The notes: generated by a model not told the origin, from the letters alone. 64,000 nt of DNA from Planctomycetota bacterium (GCA_016792805.1 JAEUHX010000022.1:1-64000), one strand, 5' to 3'. Shown: positions 8,044 through 17,561, numbered from the stretch's first letter. A program made the numbers and translations.

Positions 8044-9528
8044 ATGGTCCCGAAGGTCCTCACACTCGCTTCGCTCGTCCTGCTCTCGCTCTCCGCGTTC
8101 GGCCAGAGCCCATCGCGCGATGCGCTCCAGGGCGCCAGCCCCAAGAATCCGATCGCCCTTGGGCCCGCGCCGAACTTCTCGCTGCCGTCGCTGCGCGATC
8201 TGCGCCTGCTCACGCGCACCGACTTCGCCGGGAAGGTCGTTTATGTGACCATCTGGCGCACCGATTGCCCGCAATGCCAGGCCGAAGCCGACTACCTCGT
8301 TGAGCTCCGCAAGAAATACACAGAAAAGGGCTTCGAGATCCTCGGCGTCGCCGACGAGAACTTCGACCCGAAGAGCCAACCCGTCGAGCGCGTGCTCGCC
8401 TACGCGAAAGAGAAGAAATTTGAGCATCCGCTCGTTCTCAACGACGGCGGCGAATTTCATGCAAGTTACTATTCAAAAATCAAGGGCACGCCGAGCGCGT
8501 TCCTGATCCGACGGAATGGTGAGCTCGAGTTTTTGGGACAATTCGCGACGCGCCCCGACTACCGAGCCGATCTTGAGAAGGAGATCGAGCGCTGCTTGGC
8601 GGAGCCTGCGCCCCCGAGCGCGCCGCCGACGATCGAGGTGGAGTCGCTGCCGGAGTTCACGCTTCTTTCGCTCCGCGGCGGCGCCATTCGGAACACCGAC
8701 CTCCGTGGAAAGCCCTCGCTCATCGCCGTGCTCTCGCCGACGCTCACGGCGCGCCACGGCCCGACGCTCTCCATGCTGGACGCAAAGTATGCGCCCTTCG
8801 GATTGCGCGTGCTCGGCGTGACTTTCGGCGCCTTCCGCGACGTCGTCGCCGACGTCGAGACCAAGAAATACACCTATGAAGTCGCCGTTCCCGATCCCGA
8901 CGCGCAGGACGCGCTCCTTGGGTCGAACGCGCGGATTCCCAAGTTTCTATTTGTGACCCCCGACGGCCGCGTGCTCAAGACCATCAGCACGGTGTACGGC
9001 CGCGAGCGCGGAATTGAGTTCTCAGTGTTCGACCGATACGCGTCGATGCTGACCGGCCGTGACGCCTCGCTGCCGAAGCTCATCGAAGCGAGCGCGCCGC
9101 GCGGCTTCCGCCACGCGGAACTCGGCTTCTCGCTCGATCCCGGGCTCTTGCGCAGCACGGAAGCCGCCGACGCGCGTGCCCGATTTGTGGGGGCTGCGAG
9201 CCAGGAGCTGCGCATCGTGCTCGAGACGGGCGCTGGAAAAGGGCGCGAGGACGTGGAGAAGCTCGCCGCGAAGCTCGGCGAGGGAGTGGAGAGCCGCCAG
9301 CTCGACGGAGCGACCTGGGAGAAAGTGCGCGGCGCGGCCGCCTACCTCGTCAAGGAGAGCGCCGGGTCGCCCCTCGGGCGGCTGCGCATCGAGCGGCTCC
9401 TCGTGCCCTGCGCTCTCGGCATCTACGTCGTTACGGCACGGGCGCTCGAGCCCGACTTCGAAGCCGACGGCGGTGCCCTGCGCAAGGCGCTCCTCTCCTT
9501 CGAGAGCGGAGTCCCCGCCGGGAATTGA
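8044..9528 (+). CDS. secreted tandem thioredoxin-like protein (CPQC)
   Basis: 494 residues with a signal peptide (VLTLASLVLLSLSAFGQ). The first TlpA/AhpC-like thioredoxin fold covers about 40-190 and has a CxxC site (Cys75-Pro-Gln-Cys78) and the cis-Pro segment KGTPSAFLI. A second thioredoxin-like fold (about 205-345) keeps the fold landmarks (FTLLSLRGG, IPKFLFVTPDG) but has SPTLTAR in place of CxxC, so it cannot be a dithiol enzyme. A unique C-terminal domain of about 150 residues follows. It is the paralogue of the next gene, 48 bp downstream. The likely role is extracytoplasmic thiol-disulfide exchange or sensing; the substrate is unknown. Its ATG sits in a CCATGG that also contains a minus-strand ATG. 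Confidence 0.8.
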   Translation: MVPKVLTLASLVLLSLSAFGQSPSRDALQGASPKNPIALGPAPNFSLPSLRDLRLLTRTDFAGKVVYVTIWRTDCPQCQAEADYLVELRKKYTEKGFEILGVADENFDPKSQPVERVLAYAKEKKFEHPLVLNDGGEFHASYYSKIKGTPSAFLIRRNGELEFLGQFATRPDYRADLEKEIERCLAEPAPPSAPPTIEVESLPEFTLLSLRGGAIRNTDLRGKPSLIAVLSPTLTARHGPTLSMLDAKYAPFGLRVLGVTFGAFRDVVADVETKKYTYEVAVPDPDAQDALLGSNARIPKFLFVTPDGRVLKTISTVYGRERGIEFSVFDRYASMLTGRDASLPKLIEASAPRGFRHAELGFSLDPGLLRSTEAADARARFVGAASQELRIVLETGAGKGREDVEKLAAKLGEGVESRQLDGATWEKVRGAAAYLVKESAGSPLGRLRIERLLVPCALGIYVVTARALEPDFEADGGALRKALLSFESGVPAGN

Positions 9529-9557
9529 CGTTCAGTCGGGCGGGGGGTCCGAGCCGA

Positions 9558-9579
9558 CATCGAAGCGGAGGCTTCGATG
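9558..9579 (+). promoter_or_regulatory. hairpin pairing the start codon, Shine-Dalgarno in loop
   Basis: CATCGAAGC (9558-9566), loop GGAG (9567-9570), GCTTCGATG (9571-9579). The stem is a perfect 9 bp and its last three bases are the ATG at 9577. The tetraloop GGAG is a Shine-Dalgarno core. Such a structure should affect initiation of the 9577 gene. Confidence 0.75.
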
Positions 9580-10989
9580 GCAGCAGCGCTTTCGTTTCTT
9601 TCCCTCGCACTTTTCGCCCTGATCCAAGAGCCCGCCCCGGCGCCGCTTCGGCTGCCGTCGGCGCGCGATCTCACATTTGTGAGCGAGACGGATCTCGCCG
9701 GCAAAGTCCTGTATGTGGAAGTCGCCCGCACGACGTGCGCGCGCTGCGCCGCCGAGGCCCCAATCATCCAGGAGATTCGCGCCAAGTACGGCGAACAGGG
9801 GTTTGAGGTCGTCACGGTCTACGACGAGATTCCCGCGGCTGGCGTCGACCCGTTCGAAAAAGTAACAGCCGACGCGAACCGCAAAGGCTACGCGCATCCG
9901 ATCGCGCTGAATGACGGCGGCGAGTTCCACGACCGTTACTATTCCCGCATCCGCGGAACACCGAGCGCATTTCTGATCTCGCGAGGTGGAAAAGTGACCG
10001 AGCTCGGGCTCGACCCGCTCGCCGACCTGAGCCGCAAGCGCACGGAGACGGAGATCGAGAAGCTGCTGGCGGAGCCGAAGCCACAGAAACCGACCGCGCC
10101 GCCCGAGCCGACGCCGCTCGGAGGATTCAGCCTCCTCAGCTATCGCGGTGGAGTGGTGCGAGCGGAGGACCTCCGCGGCAAGCCGAGCATGCTGGTCGCC
10201 TGGATCCCCGGACCGCTCACGACGCGGCTCGGCCCGCCGCTCGAGTCGATCCAGACGGAGCTCGGAGGAAAGATCCGGATTCTTGCTGTTACGTTCGGCG
10301 ACTTCGACGCCGCGGCGGCCGAGGCGAGCCGAGTCTGCCCGTCGGTCGAGCTCGTGGCGCCGGACTCGCGCACGGCGAGCGCCCTCGGCGCCGATCGATT
10401 GCCACAGATTCTTTTTGTGGATGAGCAGGGCCGATGCGTGAAGCGGATCCAAACTCTCTACGGATCGTCCGGCATCGAAGCCGCCGTGCTGAAGCGGATC
10501 GCGCGCGCCCTGACGGGCGCGGCTCCCGCGCCCGCGACACCGGCCGCGCCGCTCGCCGCTGCGGCCCGTGAATTCCACGATTCCGACCTCGGCTTCCGCA
10601 TGCCGATCGCAAGCGGCTTCCGCGAGATGCCGGCGCCCACAGGCGCGCGGTTCCGGATGCGTTCCGACGACAGCAAGGCTACTTGTGTCGTTCGGCATCT
10701 TACAGATGTGAACGCCGACTCTCTCGATCATTACACCGACTCGCTCTCGAAGTCGATGCACAATTACCGCGTCGTCGGCCGCGAGAAGCTCGACAACGGC
10801 GGGTGGCTCCTCGACGAGGAGTTCGACGGCGGCGACGGCGATCCCAAGCGCTGCCGCGGCTCGAGGCTCTTCGTGCCGACGCCCCAAGGCCTCCTCGAGG
10901 TCTACTGCTACGGCGCGCTCGAGGATCATTCGATGCTCGCGCCGACACTCCGGAGCACTGCCATGTCGGTCCGGGTCGATCACAAGTAG
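9577..10989 (+). CDS. secreted tandem thioredoxin-like protein (CARC)
   Basis: 470 residues with a short hydrophobic signal sequence (ALSFLSLALFALI). The first thioredoxin fold has Cys54-Ala-Arg-Cys57 and RGTPSAFLI for the cis-Pro loop. The second fold (about 175-310) lacks cysteines at the CxxC position (WIPGPLTTR) but keeps RLPQILFVDEQG. The C-terminal 140 residues (from about REFHDSDLGFRMPIASG) form a separate domain that differs from the C-terminus of the upstream paralogue. The two genes look like a tandem duplication with diverged tails, so they may act on different partners. The start codon is fixed by the hairpin at 9558-9579. Confidence 0.8.
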   Translation: MAAALSFLSLALFALIQEPAPAPLRLPSARDLTFVSETDLAGKVLYVEVARTTCARCAAEAPIIQEIRAKYGEQGFEVVTVYDEIPAAGVDPFEKVTADANRKGYAHPIALNDGGEFHDRYYSRIRGTPSAFLISRGGKVTELGLDPLADLSRKRTETEIEKLLAEPKPQKPTAPPEPTPLGGFSLLSYRGGVVRAEDLRGKPSMLVAWIPGPLTTRLGPPLESIQTELGGKIRILAVTFGDFDAAAAEASRVCPSVELVAPDSRTASALGADRLPQILFVDEQGRCVKRIQTLYGSSGIEAAVLKRIARALTGAAPAPATPAAPLAAAAREFHDSDLGFRMPIASGFREMPAPTGARFRMRSDDSKATCVVRHLTDVNADSLDHYTDSLSKSMHNYRVVGREKLDNGGWLLDEEFDGGDGDPKRCRGSRLFVPTPQGLLEVYCYGALEDHSMLAPTLRSTAMSVRVDHK

Positions 10990-11043
10990 AGGCGTGCCGC
11001 CCGGGGCGCGTATTGCCGGGATCGTCGCGGCGCCTTAGCGTCG

Positions 11044-11063
11044 TGGGAGATCGCAATCTCCCA
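11044..11063 (+). promoter_or_regulatory. hairpin abutting the start codon at 11063
   Basis: TGGGAGAT (11044-11051), loop CGCA, ATCTCCCA (11056-11063): an 8-bp perfect stem whose final A is the A of the ATG. The left arm contains GGGAG, a Shine-Dalgarno-like stretch that would be paired. Confidence 0.75.
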
Positions 11064-13615
11064 TGGCATTTCACCCTGCATTGGCTCTTTGCTTGGCGCA
11101 GCTCCAGACGACGGCGCCGCCGAGCGCGCCACCGAAGCCGATTTTCCCGGGCGCGCAGTTCCGCGTTGGTAACGGCCCCTACGGCGTGGATGTCGCCGAC
11201 TTCGACGGCGACGGCCATCTCGATTTGGTGACGGCCGACTACCACGCGGGGACGATCACTCCGCTGCGCGGAACCGGCACCGGAGACTTCTCCGCGCTCA
11301 CCGCGCTCCCGGCGTCGGTGCATAGCCCGCGCGCGCTCGAAATTGCGGAGTTCACAGGAGATCACTCACTCGATGTGCTTGTGGTCGACGGGACGGGCAC
11401 GCGCGTTTCGATTCTTGCGGGCGATGGCACGGGGAAATTTGTGTATTCTTCGCAGCACGCAACGGGAGAGAACTCACGCGGCGTCTGCTTCGGCGATTGG
11501 AACCTCGACGGCCGCCTCGATCTCGCGACGGCGAACGCCTACGGCGACGATGTCTCTGTGCTTTTCGGCCTTGCCGCCGGCTTCGGTCCAGCACGTCACT
11601 ATTCCGTGGGCCGCGCCCCGATGTGCGTGCAGGCGGCCGATCTCGACCAGGACGGGCTCCTCGATCTGGTTGCAACCAATCAGCGCTCCAATGATCTCTC
11701 GGTGCTCGCCGGACAGCCGAGCGGGAGGTTCGGCCCTGAGCAGCGATTCGCGTCGGGGCTCGGGCCCTTTTTCTTGAGGATCGGCGATCTCGACGGCGAC
11801 GGCAGGCCCGATGCGGCGACCGCCGACTACTTCGGCGATACCAGCACGCTGCACCGAGGCACCGGCACGGGGGCGCTGCCGCGCGCAGGCACCCTCGAGA
11901 TGAAGGCGAGCCCCACCTGTGTGGAGCTGCCCGACCTCGACGGCGATGGCGACCGCGACCTCGTCGTTGCCACATATCTCAATGATGACGTCGTGACCCT
12001 TCGCAACGACGGAGGCCTCGGTTTCACAAAAATGAACCGATATGGCGTCGGCGACGGGCCCGGAGCCAGCGCGCTCAGCGACCTCAACGCCGACGGCGTA
12101 GCTGACCTTATCGTGACCAACTTCGACGCGGAGCGGATTACGGTCCTCCTCGGAGACGGCGCTGGCGGCTTCCTCGGAGCGCAGCGGATTCCGGCCGGCA
12201 CGGGCCCGCTCGAGCTCGGGCTCGCCGATATCGATGGTGACGGCAGTGCGGACGCCGTGTGCCCGGATTACTTCGACTCGTCGGTCTTGTTACTTCTTGG
12301 CGACGGAGCAGGCGCCTTCGGAGCGCCGAAGCGATCGGCCGTTCCAGCTTTTCCTTGGTACTCGGCAGCAGCGGATTGGAACGGCGACGGCCGGGCCGAT
12401 GCGATCGTTGCTCATCAGAGCTCTCCCACTCTGACCGCCGTCTGGAGCCTCGGAGATTCGCAGTCATCGACGACGCCGATTGTTTGTGGCGGTTTCGCCC
12501 CCCATTCCATTGCGGCGGCGGATGTCGACGGCGACGGCGTGCTCGACTGCCTTGTTGCCGATCTCGTGCTCGGAGAAGTGAGACTACTGAAGGGTCTCGG
12601 GCATGGTGCCTTCGCAGCCGCCCAATCCCACAAAACGGGAGCGGCTCCGTTCTCGCTTGCCGCCGTCGACTACGACCGCGACGGCTGGGCGGATTTCGCG
12701 ACCGCCGATCTCGCCTCCGAGAGCGTAAGCGTTGTGCGCGGCGGCGCGAACGGCCTCACGCCCGCGACGCAGGTTTCGATCTCGGGCGCGCCGCGCGCCA
12801 TCGCGTTCGCCGACTACGACGCCGACGGGTATTGTGATCTTCTCGCGGCGCGCCAACTCCATCGGCGCGTGTCGGTCCTGCGCGGCGTCGGAGCGGGCGC
12901 ATTCATCCCTTTCTTGGAATTCGAGACGGGGAAGGGACCTCTTGGAATTGTGGTCGCCGACCTCGATTCGGACGCCGTCGCCGATTTTGCCCACGGACAC
13001 GAACTCGGAAACGAGATCTCCGTGCGCCGAGGCTCGGCGCCCCCACTGGCGCCTGCGCTCGATTTCGCAGCCGACTACGGAGTCTCGGCGCTCGCGGCCA
13101 ATGACCTCGACGGCGACGGCCGAGTCGATCTCGTCGCCGCAAGCCCGCTCGCCCGCTCGCTCCTCGTGTGGCGCAACCAGCTGCGCGCTCCGGAGGGAAC
13201 AGCACTCTTCGGCAGCGGAACACCCGGATGCTACGGCAGCCACGGGCTTCGAGCGTCCCAGCCCGCAATATTCGGGAACGTGAGCTTTTCTGTGAGCGTC
13301 ACCAATGCGCCGCGGCAGACTCTCGGCGCGTTTCTGTATGGCGATGCGGCAAGCGCGCTCGGATTCGACCCCGCAGGATCAGGCATCCTGTGGCATGTCG
13401 ATTTGCTCGCGTCGACCGCGTCCGGCTTCGCGACCGTGGCTTCCGACGCCTCGGGGCGCTGCTCGCTGGACGTCCCCCTGCCCACGAGCGCAAGTTTTCT
13501 CGGCACCACCTTCGCGCTCCAGTGGATTTGGCTCTGGCCGCCGTCGGCGGACTGCGCTCCGACGCCCCTCGGCTTAAGCTCGAGCCGCGGGCTTTCTGTG
13601 AAACTTCTCCCGTAA
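11063..13615 (+). CDS. large secreted FG-GAP/VCBS repeat protein
   Basis: 850 residues, N-terminal signal (HPALALCLAQL), then about a dozen FG-GAP-type repeats of roughly 45-50 residues, each centred on a calcium loop such as DFDGDGHLDLV, DLDQDGLLDLV, DLDGDGDRDLV or DYDADGYCDLL. These should form one or two beta-propellers. After about residue 700 comes a C-terminal domain opening FGSGTPGCYGSHG and ending LSSSRGLSVKLLP. The same ending type is found in the FG-GAP protein at 41785-44373, so it is a shared family module, perhaps a sorting or anchoring domain. Role: extracellular or surface binding, substrate unknown. The ATG is fixed by the hairpin that ends on it. Confidence 0.85.
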   Translation: MAFHPALALCLAQLQTTAPPSAPPKPIFPGAQFRVGNGPYGVDVADFDGDGHLDLVTADYHAGTITPLRGTGTGDFSALTALPASVHSPRALEIAEFTGDHSLDVLVVDGTGTRVSILAGDGTGKFVYSSQHATGENSRGVCFGDWNLDGRLDLATANAYGDDVSVLFGLAAGFGPARHYSVGRAPMCVQAADLDQDGLLDLVATNQRSNDLSVLAGQPSGRFGPEQRFASGLGPFFLRIGDLDGDGRPDAATADYFGDTSTLHRGTGTGALPRAGTLEMKASPTCVELPDLDGDGDRDLVVATYLNDDVVTLRNDGGLGFTKMNRYGVGDGPGASALSDLNADGVADLIVTNFDAERITVLLGDGAGGFLGAQRIPAGTGPLELGLADIDGDGSADAVCPDYFDSSVLLLLGDGAGAFGAPKRSAVPAFPWYSAAADWNGDGRADAIVAHQSSPTLTAVWSLGDSQSSTTPIVCGGFAPHSIAAADVDGDGVLDCLVADLVLGEVRLLKGLGHGAFAAAQSHKTGAAPFSLAAVDYDRDGWADFATADLASESVSVVRGGANGLTPATQVSISGAPRAIAFADYDADGYCDLLAARQLHRRVSVLRGVGAGAFIPFLEFETGKGPLGIVVADLDSDAVADFAHGHELGNEISVRRGSAPPLAPALDFAADYGVSALAANDLDGDGRVDLVAASPLARSLLVWRNQLRAPEGTALFGSGTPGCYGSHGLRASQPAIFGNVSFSVSVTNAPRQTLGAFLYGDAASALGFDPAGSGILWHVDLLASTASGFATVASDASGRCSLDVPLPTSASFLGTTFALQWIWLWPPSADCAPTPLGLSSSRGLSVKLLP

Positions 13616-13790
13616 GAAGGCATCCGTCACCGGCAGGTGCGTGCGCTCCGCCCTCGCACCCGATCCGGCGTGGGGGCCGCGCGGCACTGCGCGAGTGCGG
13701 CGGAATTCGAGCTGCGTGGAATCACACCCGTCCAGAGCTTGAATATTGAGAACTCCCACGCTCGCAAGAGCCAAGACACAAGACCAATGA

Positions 13791-15152
13791 TCAGGTGCGT
13801 TTGCCGTCGCGGGCTTGGCGGCGGAGTTCCGCCACCTCCTTGAGGCGCTCGGCGAGCTTTCGCTCAAGGCCGCGGTCGGTCGGCAAATAGTAACGCCTTC
13901 CCTGCAGTCGCTCCGGCAGGCAATCCATGCCCGCGACGCCGCCTTCGAAGTCGTGGGCGTATTGATAACCTTTACCGTAGCCGGCGTCTTTCATCAGAAT
14001 CGTGGAAGCATTCCGCAGATGCATCGGCACAGGGTCCGCGGCGAGATTCTTGAGGTCTTCCTTCACCGCTCCCTCGGCTACGTAGGCCGCGTTACTCTTC
14101 GGCGCGAGCGCGAGATAGATGGCAGCCTCCAGCAGCGCGAGCTCGCCCTCCGGCGACCCGAGGAAGTCGTAGGCCTCTTTGGCGCGCAGAGCGACGGCCA
14201 GCGCGCCGGGATCGGCGAGGCCGACGTCCTCAATCGACATCCGCACCAGCCGACGCGCCACGAAGAGCGGATCTTCCCCGCTCTCGAGCATGCGAAGGCA
14301 CCAATAGGCTGACGCATCGGCATCGCTCTCCCGAACCGATTTATGAAGAGCAGAAATCAGATTGTAATGCTCTTCCCCCGATCGGTCATATAGAAGCGCC
14401 CTGCGCTGAAGCCCTTCCGTCACCGACTCGTCGGTGAGCCGCGGCCGCCCGTCGGCGCCGAGCTGGGCGTGGGCCGACGCGATCTCGAGCGTCGTGAGTG
14501 CGCGACGCGCATCCCCGCTCGCCGCATGACAAATCCGATCGAGCACGGCGTCGTCGGCTTCGATCTCGCGCGCGCCGAGGCCGCGCTCGCGATCGGCCAG
14601 CGCGCGGCGCAACACCGAGCGGAGGTCGTCGATCGAGAGCGGCTCCAGCATCAGCACTTTTGCGCGCGACAGGAGCGCGCCCACGACCTCGAACGACGGG
14701 TTCTCCGTCGTCGCGCCGATGAGCACAATATCGCCGCGCTCCACGTAAGGGAGGAAGGCGTCCTGCTGCGCGCGGTTGAAGCGGTGGATCTCGTCGATGA
14801 AAAGTAAGGTGCGGTGTCCGGAGCGCCGTCGCTCGCGCTCGGCCTCCGCCATCACTTCGCGCACTTCTTTGATCCCGGAGAGCACCGCCGAGAAAGGCAC
14901 AAAACGAAGCTTGGAGGCGGCGGCGACGAGGCGCGCGAGCGTCGTCTTTCCGACGCCGGGCGGACCCCACAGAATCATGCTCGGCACCTCGCCGCGCTCG
15001 ATCGCGAGGCGCAGCATCTTCCCGGGGCCGAGCAGATGGCGCTGCCCGGCGTACTCCTCGAGCGAGCGCGGGCGAATCCGGTCGGCCAACGGGGCGTCAG
15101 CCGGCGGCTCGAGCGGCGCCGGCGTCGAAGGGGCGTCGTCGAAGAGGCCCAT
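13791..15152 (-). CDS. rarA: replication-associated recombination protein A
   Basis: AAA+ ATPase of the RarA/MgsA/WRNIP1 family, which acts at stalled replication forks with the clamp-loader-like fold. Over 453 residues: Walker A GPPGVGKT (63-70), Walker B LLFIDEIH (116-123), sensor 1 IGATTEN (145-151), and the characteristic [15 protein letters not shown]. The C-terminal tetramerisation and MgsA regions follow ([19 protein letters not shown]). Length is normal for the family. The open frame extends nearly 1 kb further upstream, but family alignment and a hairpin directly before the ATG at 15152 set the start. It is divergent from the sigma-factor gene at 15256. Confidence 0.95.
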   Translation of the reverse strand: MGLFDDAPSTPAPLEPPADAPLADRIRPRSLEEYAGQRHLLGPGKMLRLAIERGEVPSMILWGPPGVGKTTLARLVAAASKLRFVPFSAVLSGIKEVREVMAEAERERRRSGHRTLLFIDEIHRFNRAQQDAFLPYVERGDIVLIGATTENPSFEVVGALLSRAKVLMLEPLSIDDLRSVLRRALADRERGLGAREIEADDAVLDRICHAASGDARRALTTLEIASAHAQLGADGRPRLTDESVTEGLQRRALLYDRSGEEHYNLISALHKSVRESDADASAYWCLRMLESGEDPLFVARRLVRMSIEDVGLADPGALAVALRAKEAYDFLGSPEGELALLEAAIYLALAPKSNAAYVAEGAVKEDLKNLAADPVPMHLRNASTILMKDAGYGKGYQYAHDFEGGVAGMDCLPERLQGRRYYLPTDRGLERKLAERLKEVAELRRQARDGKRT

Positions 15153-15173
15153 GGGCGACGATCGTAGTCGCCC
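15153..15173 (-). promoter_or_regulatory. hairpin abutting the rarA start codon
   Basis: In rarA sense: GGGCGAC, a 7-nt loop, then GTCGCCC immediately followed by ATG. The stem is a perfect 7 bp (plus-strand arms 15153-15159 and 15167-15173). No Shine-Dalgarno sequence is evident in it. Confidence 0.75.
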
Positions 15174-15255
15174 GGCGCTCGGCGTTGCGCGCCGCGGCGG
15201 CCGGGGGGACCATCGGAGCCCCTGGCCCGAATTCGGCTCGGCGCGCGTCCTGGCG

Positions 15256-16827
15256 ATGATGGCAAGCAACTCCGACCGGCTCGAAGGGCTCCTCGCCCAT
15301 GACGGCTTCGTGCGCGGCATCGCGCGGGCACTGCTGCTCGATGAGTCGCGCGTCGACGACGTCGTGCAGCAGACGTGGATTCGTGCACTTCGCACCCACG
15401 AGAGCCCGCGCAGCGTGCGCGCCTGGCTCGCATCGATCGCGCGGCGGCTCGCCCTCGACGTGCGGCGCCGCGACATGGCACGCTCGCGGCACGAGTCGGC
15501 AGCGGCGATTCCGGAGGCGAGCCCGTCGATGGAGCGCATTCTGGAACGCGAACGGATGCGCCGTGTCGTGGTCGAAGCCGTGGCGCGCCTCGAAGAGCCG
15601 TACCAATCGGCGATTTTATTGCGTTTCTTCGAGGGCCTGCCGCCGCGTGAGATGGCGCGGCGTCTCGGGATTCCCACAGAAACGGCGCGAACGCGCGTGA
15701 AGCGCGCGCTGACACGGCTTCGCGCCGAGCTGGAGCAATCGGGCGCCATCGACATCGAAGGCTGGTCGGCGGCGCTGTTCCAGCTTGCGACGACCTCGGC
15801 CGCTGCGCCGATCGGTGCCGCAGCCGGAGCGGCGCTCCCGGTCGGCGCCCTGCTTGGAACAGTGGCTTCGGTGATCGTTCTCGTCGCTCTGTTTCTTGCC
15901 CTCGATCCGGTTGGAGAGGAGCCGCCGACGGCGCCGCCGACCACAAATCCGAGGACCGGCGAGCCCGACGTGCCGCCGGGGGCCCCGGGCGCGCCGCCGA
16001 TCCGGCCAGCCGAGATCTTCAACACCGGAAAGGAGCCGGTCGCTGAGCGGTACGCTGAGCAGCAACAAGCTCTCCCGAGGCCGAACCCCATCTTCGAGCC
16101 GGCGCCCGCCGTCGCAGCGAAACCACAAAAGACGAATCAACAGGTAACAAGCTTCCTCGCCGACGCGCAGTCGCGCATCCTCGGCACCGTCCGAATCGAA
16201 GGGAAGGCGCCGCGGCGGCAGCCGGTCGACATGAAGGCGGATCACAATTGTGGGCGCGTTCACTCCGAGCCCGTGCTCGACGAGAATTGGATTGTGAACG
16301 AGGATGGCTTTCTCGGGAACGTTCTTGTCCACATCTCCAAGGGGCTGCCGAAGCTCGACTGGCCCGTGCCCGAGGAGCCCGTAGTCTTGAGCCAGCGTGG
16401 CTGCGTGTATGAGCCGCACGTTCTGGCGCTGCGAGTAAATCAGAAGCTACAGATCAAGAACGAAGATGAGACGACCCATAATGTGAACGCAGTCGGCAGG
16501 CTCAATGCCCCCTTGAATCAGGGACAGCCAAGCGGCGCTCCTCCCATCGAGAAGATCTTCATGCGGCGCGAGCTCGCGGTCATGTTCAAGTGTGATATTC
16601 ACCCCTGGATGCGCGCCGTCGTCCACGCACTCGACCATCCCTACTTCGCCGTCACAAATGAGAAAGGTGAGTTCTCGCTGCCGCCTCTTCCCGCCGGAAC
16701 CTATGAGCTCGCCATCGTCCACGAGCGGCTCGGCGGCAGCGACGCGATGACGGTGCCTCTGACCTACCGCGAAGAGCGCACCGTCGAGATCCGGATCCCC
16801 GCGGCGGAGATGCAAGGCAAGAAATAG
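15256..16827 (+). CDS. ECF sigma factor fused via a membrane span to a cupredoxin-like domain
   Basis: 523 residues in one open frame. Sigma-70 region 2 lies at about 11-77 (DDVVQQTWIRALRT) and region 4 at about 101-160 (LGIPTETARTRVKRALTRLR). A single transmembrane segment at about 189-217 (ALLGTVASVIVLVALFLAL) is followed by a Pro-rich linker to about 300. The C-terminal part resembles plastocyanin-like/carboxypeptidase-regulatory-like secreted proteins and has a complete type 1 copper ligand set: His408 (ETTHNV), Cys446, His449 and Met452 (CDIHPWM). A transthyretin-like end follows (GEFSLPPLPAGTYELAI). I infer a one-protein signalling device: an extracytoplasmic copper or redox domain and a cytoplasmic sigma factor. 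No anti-sigma gene is adjacent. The tandem ATG at 15256/15259 fits the start of region 2. Confidence 0.85.
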   Translation: MMASNSDRLEGLLAHDGFVRGIARALLLDESRVDDVVQQTWIRALRTHESPRSVRAWLASIARRLALDVRRRDMARSRHESAAAIPEASPSMERILERERMRRVVVEAVARLEEPYQSAILLRFFEGLPPREMARRLGIPTETARTRVKRALTRLRAELEQSGAIDIEGWSAALFQLATTSAAAPIGAAAGAALPVGALLGTVASVIVLVALFLALDPVGEEPPTAPPTTNPRTGEPDVPPGAPGAPPIRPAEIFNTGKEPVAERYAEQQQALPRPNPIFEPAPAVAAKPQKTNQQVTSFLADAQSRILGTVRIEGKAPRRQPVDMKADHNCGRVHSEPVLDENWIVNEDGFLGNVLVHISKGLPKLDWPVPEEPVVLSQRGCVYEPHVLALRVNQKLQIKNEDETTHNVNAVGRLNAPLNQGQPSGAPPIEKIFMRRELAVMFKCDIHPWMRAVVHALDHPYFAVTNEKGEFSLPPLPAGTYELAIVHERLGGSDAMTVPLTYREERTVEIRIPAAEMQGKK

Positions 16828-16841
16828 AACAGATCTGAAAG

Positions 16842-17456
16842 CTACTTTTTCTCGGGATCAGGCACGTCGTCGAATCGCAGCACGTCGTTGGCGCCGCCCT
16901 CGGGCGGCGCGTCGAGCAGCGCCTGGAGCATCGCATCGGCAGCGTCAGCAATTTGTGATGCCTTGCGCGGCGGCGCAAATTTCACTCGGAAAGCCGCCGG
17001 TTCGGCGCCGGGCAGCGCCAGAACCGCCAGGTCCTTCGCCGCCCCCTGCGCCGCCTCATCGCCGCGGGCGTCGGAGGCGTCGAGCACGAGCGCGTCGCCC
17101 TCCATGTAGACCAGCAGCGCGCGCGGCCGCCCCGACTCGTGCTTGGGAAGCCATGGCGAGAAAATGCCGAACCGCCGCGTGGTGTCTGCCTTCTCAACCT
17201 CCGCGAGTCGCGACTCAAGAAACGCCTTCCGCGACGCGTACGACGTGGAAATATTGCGCTCGAAGACCTTACGAAACGCCGCGCCGTAGCGTCCCCAAGC
17301 CATGGAGCCAACGATCACGACCGTGGCCGCCGTAAGAAGCCACATGATGAGCCCCGCCCACCCGCCGATGAGCATGAGCTTGGGCTTGCTCGGCTCGGGG
17401 TGGAGGACGCGCGGATTCGGAGGCGGGACGAGGTTCGGCTTGGGCGAGTCGGCCAT
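16842..17456 (-). CDS. single-span membrane protein of unknown function
   Basis: 204 residues: a Pro-rich cytoplasmic N-terminus (MADSPKPNLVPPPNPRVLHP), one transmembrane segment at about 29-51 (GGWAGLIMWLLTAATVVIVG), then a soluble domain with no motif I recognise. The C-terminus is acidic. It converges on the sigma/cupredoxin gene with only 14 bp between the stops. The upstream frame continues into Arg-rich sequence without a better start, so I used the ATG at 17456. Function unknown. Confidence 0.7.
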   Translation of the reverse strand: MADSPKPNLVPPPNPRVLHPEPSKPKLMLIGGWAGLIMWLLTAATVVIVGSMAWGRYGAAFRKVFERNISTSYASRKAFLESRLAEVEKADTTRRFGIFSPWLPKHESGRPRALLVYMEGDALVLDASDARGDEAAQGAAKDLAVLALPGAEPAAFRVKFAPPRKASQIADAADAMLQALLDAPPEGGANDVLRFDDVPDPEKK

Positions 17457-17561
17457 GGGAGGCGGATACGACGCGGCGCATCGCGCCCTGTTCGGCGGGA
17501 GCCTACGCGGTGCCCCGCAGGGCGTCCACCGAGGGCGCGCGTCGAGCGGGGAAGGGGCGCC

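Noticed and set aside
9532..10983. Long antisense frame opposite the CARC thioredoxin-like gene
   Set aside because: Same GC-driven shadow effect. The forward product has a signal peptide, CxxC and conserved fold.
14776..15255. N-terminal extension of the sigma/cupredoxin gene
   Set aside because: It would be antisense to the conserved rarA ATPase and is not protein-like. The sigma region 2 begins at 15256.
15153..16091. N-terminal extension of rarA to 16091
   Set aside because: Overlaps the conserved sigma factor region and is Arg/Ser-rich. The normal family start is at 15152.
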